DNA from: Ustilaginoidea virens
Lineage: Eukaryota > Ascomycota > Sordariomycetes > Hypocreales > Clavicipitaceae
Direction of reading: 5' to 3'
DNA: 64,000 nt
Assembly: GCF_000687475.1 (NCBI RefSeq)
Contig: NC_057316.1
Location: 5,208,001-5,272,000 of the forward strand
Shown: piece after piece, positions 56,198 through 64,000 of the stretch
How the letters are laid out: each line of letters begins with the position of its first letter
How positions within the stretch are numbered: the first letter of the stretch is position 1
Position numbers and translations under genes: made by a program
The notes under the pieces: model-generated
What the model was told of the DNA's origin: nothing
Database searches by the model: none
What the model saw: only the letters and a program-made list of their open reading frames with translations

Positions 56198-59100
56198 CTA
56201 CCTCATATCAGCCGGCGTCAACGCCTGCACCATGCTTGTGCCCTCGCTGAACCGTGTCCTGAAAATACGGTTGGCGTTCTGGAACATGCCATCCTTTAGA
56301 CTGACGACAATGAATTGGGAGCCCTTGAAGCGTGTCTTGATGAGCCGCCCGATGTTTTGTGTGTGAGAAAGATCCAGGGCTGCATCGACCTCGTCAAGAA
56401 TGTACATGGGAGCTGGCTTGAACTGCAAAAGCGCCATGATAAGCGCCAGCGCAACCAAGGATCTGCACGTAGTCACATTCCATGTCAGCTTTCTTGTCCC
56501 ACCACCGACAAAAGAAAGAGGGAGACCTTCTCCTTGTTGGTGGATTTTGGTGTGTGGGAACTCATACCTTTGACCGCCACTCAGCTCTGTTAAACTTTGT
56601 TTCCACACTTTGCCCAGGCATACTTTGACTTCAAGCCCGTCGCTGATGGTCTTGCCTTCGGGCGGATCGAGCTTGGCGAAGCTGCCGCCCGGAAGGAATT
56701 CGGAAAATATCTGCCCAAAGTCCCCATTCACCTTTTCCCACGTCTGGTGCAACGCCTTCTTCTTGTAGTCGTCGAGGCTGACAATCGTCTCCTCAATCTT
56801 TCGCTTGTCGCGGATGACCGTCTTGATCATATGTTTCAGCGTCACCTCCTTCTTCTCGACGCTGTCAATCATATTCATCACCTTGGGGTTGATCTTCTTC
56901 TTCATGCCCTGGAATCGGTCTGTCAGGTTTCGCAGAGTAGATTTGCATTCCCCAATGTTCTGGCCCTGAAAGTCATACGGCGTCCCACTCCGGCCAAACT
57001 TGTCCTTCTCGTCCTGAATCCACTCATGTTCGGATTCCAAATGAGCCACGTTGTCTGCAGCGCCTTGTTGTTCCTTGTGGAAACGCTCAATCTGATGGCC
57101 CAGCTTCTGCATCTCCAGCCCCTCCTCCGTGATTCGTGCATTCTTTGACCTCATGGCTTCCTCCAGAGCTCCAAGTTCGTCGTCGAACAGACTGAGCTTG
57201 GCTTTCTCGTCATCCAACTGAGATTGCACCGTGTCATGCGTCTGTGTCAGTGCAGCTTGTTGCTTCGACAGATTCTCCACGTCCTGCATGGCTGCCTTGA
57301 TTCCGAGCTCCGCTTCTTGCGCTTGTTCGCGCGCTGCTGACAAGTCAGCGCTGACTTGCTCCAGATCGAGTTGTGCGCTCTGAAGTTCCTTTTGCAATGT
57401 TTTGACCGTTGAGCATCTTTTATCGAGGCTAGTTCGCAACTTATCCAGAGACTGCTGGAGTTCAACGAGTTTTGCGTCCTTGTTCGTGTCAAAGTCCTTC
57501 ATATCTTTCTCGATTCTCTTCACGTCGGCGTTTGCTTCTGCTTGGCGTGACTTGGCCTGAGTGATACCCTCCTGAAGTTCAGCAATGCTAGCCTTCATGT
57601 TCTCAATCTCTTGGATGATTGACGAAGAAGAATTACCGCTGATTTGGTCTTCAGCAAGTTTGATTTCGTGGCGTTTCAGGTCTAGATCCTGCTTAATGCG
57701 TCGAGCCTGATCCAGCTTGGACTTCTCTTGGGCAATTACGATTTGCACATCCCTGAGAGATTGCTCCATATCATTGAGCTGTCGGCTGATGTTGTTCAGC
57801 TGCTGAAGCGTTACCAGCACACCGCTGGAATTAGGAGAACTGCCTCCCGACAAGGTACCAGACGGATCATATGCATCCCCTTCCAGAGTAATGCTTCGCA
57901 TTTTGACCTGCGGATCAAATGTAACACGCTTGGCAGTTTCTGCATCAGCGCAGATCAACGTGTTCCCAAATACATATTCCATGGCAGCTGACACTTGTTC
58001 GTCATACCCGACCAGTGACAGCGCCAGGTCGACCTTACCAGGGGCAAGACTCTGCGCAGTTGCGATGCTTTGGGCCGATGCTTTGAAAGCAGCAATCTTG
58101 TTGAGAGGGATGATTGTCACCCGTTTGCGTAGCTTGCCTTTTGTAAGCAGCTGTGTACCCGTAACCTCGGAGTCAACGACGACGTTATATAGTCGGCCAC
58201 CTGCGCAGATTTCAAGAGCTGTACCGGCTTGAACATGTTCCTTTTCGAGCGTGAAAAGTTGCGCGACGAGGCCCTTTACTTTTGACCTATCGAACCCCGG
58301 AACGGGATCAGCGTAATTGAAATCTATGTTGGCGACTTGGCGCTTGAGCTTGTCCGAGTCATGACGAAGCGACCTTATCGTTTGCTGTAGAGAAGATTCT
58401 CGCTTATACATTTCTTCTTCTTGACCGGGTTCGAAACCAAGCTTCGCGAGCTCCTTCTCGAGCTGCTGCGCCTGATGTTTCAATCCGTCAAGATCACGAA
58501 GAAGGCCTGCGTTCTGTTCTTTTGCTTTTCTAGCACGCGGTTCCTCCTCCTTCACGCGGCTCTGCAAATGTGTAATCTTGATCTTGGCCTGTTCTTGCTC
58601 TGTAGCCGCGGCTGTAGCTCGGTTCCGTGCATCCTGAAGTTGGCCTTGGTAACCATTCTCTTGGCCGTCTTTTGAGGCGACGCCAGTTTGTAGAGTCTGT
58701 AGGAGCTCCTCTTTGGACTCGACATCCTGAGTTTTCTTGGTCAAGTCATCCTTTGCCTCGTCATAGGACGCCTTGGCACGATTGAAAGCTGCAGTCTTGC
58801 CATCCAGCGCAGCGTCTAGTTCCGAAACCAATTTCTCTACAGTTTCCCTTTTATCCTTTTCCTCGTTTAAGCTCGTATTCTTCAGATCCATGACGGTGGC
58901 AAGACGGACTAGCTCGTTTGCGTGCTCCTTCAGAGTTTTTTCCAGTGCCTGTGCTTTCCCACCTTTCTTGACCTCTTTGTCACGTTGCACCCTGACCTTT
59001 TTAATGTCTTCCTCCAAGTGAAACAATTCGCTCTTGAGGCGGTCGGCAGATTTTTCTAAAAATTTATGACGCTTCTTCTTCTCTTCCAAGTCCGCAGCTG

Positions 59101-60029
59101 ATTGCGTGAGCTTCTCCTGGCACCTGACGTAGTCGTATGCGACAACGACTCTTGTAAGACGCTCCAGGTCATTTTGAGTCTGCTGAAAATCAAGGAATGC
59201 TCTCTTTTCGGTCCTGAGCTTTTCCAGTTTTGGTTCGATCTCATCTTTGAGTAATTCCCGCAGTTCCTGAAGCTTTAATTCCTTTTTGGCCATAGTTTTA
59301 AGTGCCTTATCTCGGCGATCCTCGAACATCCTCGTTCCAGCAGCTTCCTCGATCATGGCCAGGATCTCTACTGCTTTCATGTTCAACACCTTGGTGATTC
59401 GACCTTGCATGATGAGGAAATTGGGATTGTTGATGTTGAGCTGCACTGACTGGAAGAGGTTTTGAACGGTCTGTTGCTGTGCACGGTGGCCGTTGATAAG
59501 ATATTTAGACGTGCCTCCCAACACGATTTGGCGTGTCACACTGATGCTCGCATACTCCTCGAAGCCGATCGGCGATTTTTTGGTATCTCTGTTGTCGAAA
59601 ACGATGGACACGCTAGCCTTGGTGACACCGGCCTGCCCGCGCTTGTATATTAAGTCCTGATTTGGGGATCAGCTTAAAATCCCCTACGCGACAAGAGCAT
59701 GGTCTTACTTGAAGATTCTGAGCTCGAACTGTCGACATGTTCGTGATGCCTAAAACGAAGCAAATAGCGTCGAGAATATTTGATTTGCCACTGCCATTGA
59801 GGCCCGTGATCGAATTGAAGCTCTCATCCCTAGTTTCAATACGTCAGAAAGGGAAGTCGGCGCGAATCATGGCGGCCACTGATTTGTTTACCAGCCTGAT
59901 ATTACCGTCCGAACGGCATACGACTTGAAGCCCTACATCGGAGATTAGAAAACAAAAACAGTCGCATTCATGAATGGGAGGATATTCAGAAAAGCGGCGT
60001 ACGTCAATGATGACTTCCACGACCCTCAT
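56198..60029 (-). CDS. SMC2: Condensin subunit SMC2
   Basis: Exons 60029-60003, 59932-59892, 59829-59709, 59656-56568 and 56462-56198 join in frame to 1180 residues, the family length. SMC2 pairs with SMC4 in condensin to compact mitotic chromosomes using ATP. The N-terminus [18 protein letters not shown] leads to Walker A GLNGSGKS (32-39). Long coiled coils flank the hinge, which shows [22 protein letters not shown] and [16 protein letters not shown] segments. The C-terminal head has LTELSGGQR, the signature motif, then [12 protein letters not shown] and Walker [13 protein letters not shown]. Three small exons encode the first 63 residues. The 105-base last intron (56463-56567) is a multiple of three with no in-frame stop and lies inside the signature motif. 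The gene is divergent from the INCENP-like gene. Confidence 0.96.
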
Positions 60030-60501
60030 GTTTTGGAAGTCCTTGGGCTCTGAAGGTGTGAATGACGAGAAAACTGCATGCTGGGTAAAGCATCAAACAG
60101 ATACACATCATCATATCCCACCTTAACGACGCGCGCGGTAGAAGTAAACAGTAATTGTTCGGTGTCCGATAAGATAAGAATAAGGACTTATCGACACGTG
60201 CTCTTAGTAGGCGTCGTGGGGCGTCCAACAAAGTAAACGCGAATAGAGTGATTATCCTCAGCGCGCTAACCCGATTCAGGAGTAATCAAAACATTGCCAC
60301 ACTGGAATGATGTATGATCTTCCAAAGCTCTCCACCATCTATTTCAATCAATTACCTTGGCCCAGGCTCTCATTATAGCTTCATCCCTCCGCCTATAATC
60401 ATACTTTTGGATGTGCTTGATGAATTTTTGATTGCTCTTTTTGTCCTCGGCAGAAGACGCGACGCGCGGCTCTTACCGCCATTCCGGCAGAGTAGCGTAC
60501 C
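60030..60501. promoter_or_regulatory. Divergent SMC2-INCENP promoter with ACGCG cores
   Basis: The two start codons lie 472 bases apart, facing outward. ACGCG cores occur at 60129-60133, 60237-60241, 60457-60461 and 60462-60466, and a CACGTG at 60195-60200. ACGCGT-like sites are bound by MBF-type factors at the G1/S step in yeasts. That these sites act so here is inference. Confidence 0.6.
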
Positions 60502-63500
60502 ATGGCAGCAATGAGACCACCTCGTTTGCAGGTAGGCTCCGAGGCTTGGATATCCGAGGAGCGAAATGCAGCCTTGCAAATTGTTCAGTCAGAGGTGGAA
60601 GAATTTTCATACTCTGCCCGGAATGAGTTGGACTGGCTCAACGAACATATGGCTGGCATCTTCAACGAGAATGAAACGTACGAGGAGGCCCTCAGCTCTG
60701 CAAAATTTAGGTTTGATGGCTAACCGTAACAGCAGAAATTTTGCAGAGATTTTCAAAACTCCGGGGAAGCTTCGAGGGAAAACACCTAGGACTGCAAATC
60801 GTGCGAAACTTACAGAAACGCGTGTGGTCAGTATTTGTCATATATGGTGCATCGCTTGATGGCGCATACTGATTTGACATAGCCTCTCTCCGAGGTGTTC
60901 TCTGCAACTCCGCTTGGCGTTTCAAGCCCCTTGAATAAGAATCAACGCGCAATAAGTAGAAACGCTGAAAGAAGCTCCCCCAGCCCTCTTCGACCGCAAA
61001 ACTCCCGCCTGGCTGTGTTTTCATCGAAACAGTCAATACATGGAACCCAAGACTCTGGCTACTTTGGAAGCCAAGATGTCGCCCCGGTGCATATTCACAT
61101 GGATACGGACTTTGAAGATGAGGAAACTTCCTGCCAGATGAATGCAAAGCCCACAACTACGATGTCACCAGAGAAAAATCCAGCAGGGATTGCATGCACT
61201 GACTCGCCGGAGAAAGCGTTACAAACCGCAAAACAGGATCAAACAGTGCGGATTTCAGCTGAAGTATCGGAAACAACTGCTGCTGGGGCGCATTTTCACC
61301 CCGACCATGAACCAGGATGCGATGAAGCTGCATCAGCTGAAAGTCAACCGAACCTCGAGGCTAAACAAATTGCTCAGCATACTGATGATGCCCGCTCTAC
61401 TTCAGACGGCTCAAGCCCGATACGCCCCGTTGTTCGCAAGAGCAGCCTTAATTTCGCGTCTCTGCCAGCCAGGGAGCCTCTCGCAGCTGGTAAGAGCAGT
61501 GGTGCTCGAGTCTCCCGAAGTAGCCACCTGGATCACGGAAGGGCAAGCTACTACAACAGGCAAACTGGCGGCAAGAGCATAGGAGGAACTCTGATGAAAT
61601 CGAATCGTGAAGAGGACCAAGAACATGACTTGTTCGCGGAAGATGCTGCGTTTTCACAAACTGTCACCGACGATAACAAGACCTATACTCAACGGCTGCA
61701 GGATCAGATTAACATGCTTGGCCAATCGCAATCGAAAACTGCAATTTTCACTCAACAGAGCAAGACACCTGCGCCGAAGACTGCCTCCCCGCTTCCGTTG
61801 AAAACCCTTCAGTCTACACCGGGGGCTTTCCCCCAGGATGACGATGATGACTGGATCGAGCCGCCTGCTACGGTTGGTTTGGCAGCCGATGACCGGCCGA
61901 GTTTCTCGAAGAGTCATTCTGCAGTTGTCGTGGAAGGTATCCAAGGCAAGAAGACCATCGGTCAAACGGATTTTGTCTTTTCAGATAACGAAAGTGCTGG
62001 TGCTGCTGAAGTATGTGTACAGGACAGAGTGGTCAAGCAATCCTACGGTGATGAAAAACTTGCCTCTGTTCCAGGTATTCCGATCATGGATCGGACAGAC
62101 GAAGAACCTCAACTTCATAAAAATGTTGCGTCCTTTGCTAAACCAGGTCTCATGACAGTGGCTGAAATCAGTGGCTTTGATACACAGCTTAGATCGCCCT
62201 CTCGAAGTGTTCGAGAAAGCCCTCTAAGACAAGTAAAGAACAAGCTGTCGTCCATTTTGAAAAGCTCCAGAGGTCTGTTGGCTAGTAGCGCTGCCATAAG
62301 TGCGGAGGGAAAATCTCTGATGTCACCATCATCAGCTCGCCTTGGCCTGCATTCCATCATGTCGTCAGAATCGATTGCTACTAAACAAGGACTGGGTCTT
62401 CAAATCCCGCAAAACACAGCAGTGGAAGCTGAGTCCAGCCCTTCACGAACAACCCGCCGAACCCGGGCTTCAGCCGAAAGGGAGCGAGAGGAGAAGAAGC
62501 GCGAAAAAGAAATCAAAAGACTCGAAGAGCAGAACGAAAAATTGGAAAAGATGCGGGAGAAAGAACGCGAAAAAGCCCGCGTTTTCAGTAAAGAACAGGA
62601 GAAACTCGCTGCCATGGAGAAGCAGATTGCGTTTCAAAAGGATTACACACCATTGTCGGCTCAAGAGACCCTTACCTCGACTAAAGCCTTGGACGAAGAA
62701 ACCGTGTCAATAGACAAGGACGTCGACATGGATGATGCATCTTCAGCGCCTGCGCCTTCGGCGTCACATTCCGGAGTTCGTACTCATGTTGTGCGTAGCA
62801 AAGAGTTCAAGCGACCTGTAAAGCCAACCCGAGAAACACAAAACCGAACAAAGCAGGCGCCCACTGTCATCAGAGTCAATACGGGATCGCAGCACTCGCA
62901 GTATAGATTGTCCACCGCGCAGCCCGATACGTCTTCCTCTTCGTCGTCTCAGTCATCCCATCAGGTCAGCAGCAAAGTCGGCAAGGCATCCTTACCACCT
63001 AAACCATCCACTCAAAGCTTGAGAAGTGCAGCAGCGACTAGCCGTGTGAAGGCGCAGGAATTGGCTGCGAAGAAGAAAGAGCAAGAAGAGCGCGAGGCTC
63101 AAAGGCGTCGGGACGCGAAAGCCGAAATAGAAAGGAAAAAGGCTGCGGCACAGGAGGAACAGCGTAAGCATGATCAGCTTAAGCGCCAAGAGGTCGAGCG
63201 GCAACGACAACAACAGCAAGAACAAGCAGCCTCACAGGCGCAAAACAAGTGCGGTGCTCAGAGAAAGGCTGCCATTGAAAAGGCAAAGCAAACTAGAGCA
63301 CCCCCTCCTGCTGTGCGCTCTCAACCCAATGGCCCACCCGACTTCTCAACGTTTGATGACCCTGCGCTCAGTCGACCTCCGTCTCGACCAACGTCCAATG
63401 CCCCATGGACTCAAGATGAACCCGGCCGTCCGGTGAATGCTGTGCTGTCTAACGCTGGTAAATCTGGCGCAAAGCGGCCATTGACCCAAGACAAGGGCGA

Positions 63501-64000
63501 TGAAACCCAATACAAACAGCCCCAAACACGAGGAGGTGCGGCATACCAATCAAACGACGCTAAACGACGCCGGACAAGTGAACCTGCGGACGAAGAAACT
63601 GATGGCTCGAGCCAAAGAAACATCAGAGGACCACCAGTCCGGCCGTCAGCCGCGTTCAAGAAGGTCAGTGATTAAATATATTTGATATTTGACCCCGTAA
63701 TCCTGTTACTGACGTGAATGGCAGGAACTGCCATCGAAATCGATCTTCCAAGCTGGATACACGAATGCGCCTCAGAGCAATGCGCCAAATCTCTTCAAGG
63801 GTCCAGTTCATGCATACAGCAGTGCTCAGATGAAGGGAGTGCATCCGCTGGACATGGCACAAATCTCGAAAGGTGCTATCCCCTTTGCACCGAACCCCAA
63901 TGCTGCTGGATTAGCACATAAAACGCCAGCTCGACCAGGTCCCGCCGCAAATGGCGGCAAGTCCGCCGCTAAATCTGTCCCTCGATCTTCCCCGAGGTTC
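60502..64000 (+). CDS. INCENP/Sli15-like inner centromere protein (partial, runs off the window)
   Basis: Exons 60502-60677, 60733-60823, 60883-63663 and 63725 to the window end join in frame to more than 1100 residues. INCENP is the scaffold of the chromosomal passenger complex and activates Aurora kinase. The N-terminus has FSYSARNELDWLNEHMAGIF, then FKTPGKLRGKTPRTA and LSEVFSATPLG, resembling fungal orthologues. A long disordered middle follows. Two charged helical stretches (about 62470-62640 and 63050-63235, rich in Glu, Lys, Arg and Gln) fit the single-helix region of INCENP. The Aurora-binding IN-box should lie beyond position 64000, so identity rests on the N-terminal and helical parts. 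The acceptor of exon 2 is a NAGNAG. The donor of intron 2 (GTGGTC) is weak. Confidence 0.78.

Overview
The window is 64 kb of nuclear DNA from a filamentous ascomycete, most likely a Sordariomycete and plausibly a member of the Hypocreales. The genes are dense, and most are split by short introns (about 50-130 bases) with CTRAC-type branch points. The proteins are recognisable fungal orthologues. Promoters carry TAGG/TACC tetranucleotide tracts and the word TACGGAGTA. I found no bacterial operon, CRISPR array, rRNA, convincing tRNA or intact transposon.

Nineteen protein-coding genes are supported. I rebuilt exon structures by hand from splice signals, reading frame and conserved protein motifs. 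From left to right they are: a long YVC1-family TRP-like cation channel (+); TAP42, a PP2A regulator (-); DNA topoisomerase II (-); an Xbp1-like APSES/KilA-N transcription factor (+); the Hsp90 co-chaperone CNS1/TTC4 (-); an MFS transporter (-); the HIT hydrolase HNT2/FHIT (-); AP-2 sigma (+); IST1 (-); the nuclear HtrA-like protease NMA111 (-); a small Myb/SANT-like protein (-); a J-domain protein (-); a CUE-domain membrane protein (-); NOT2 of CCR4-NOT (-); a CobW/ZNG1 GTPase (-); the phocein-like MOB3 of STRIPAK (+); a Zn2Cys6 regulator (-); condensin SMC2 (-); and an INCENP/Sli15-type protein (+) that runs off the right end.

Several genes share themes. TOP2, SMC2 and INCENP act in mitotic chromosome structure and segregation. 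CNS1, the J-protein, the CUE protein and NMA111 act in protein quality control. AP-2 sigma and IST1 act in endocytic and ESCRT traffic. TAP42 and MOB3 both belong to PP2A-linked signalling. These are housekeeping genes and I see no biosynthetic cluster.

Three short divergent promoters stand out. HNT2 and APS2 are 538 bases apart, CobW and MOB3 413 bases apart, and SMC2 and INCENP 472 bases apart. The last contains four ACGCG cores. The largest gene-free stretch is about 6.5 kb (49.7-56.2 kb) and is rich in TAGG-type repeats.

The most unusual observations concern RNA processing and non-coding structure. They are a 12-base micro-exon encoding the conserved EFGD motif of the CobW protein, two probable GC-AG introns, NAGNAG acceptors, a stop-free 105-base intron inside the SMC2 signature motif, a dispersed TACGGAGTA word confined to non-coding DNA, and long poly-C/poly-G tracts whose strand depends on whether they lie in introns or 3' flanks. 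I did not find a clearly new multi-gene system.
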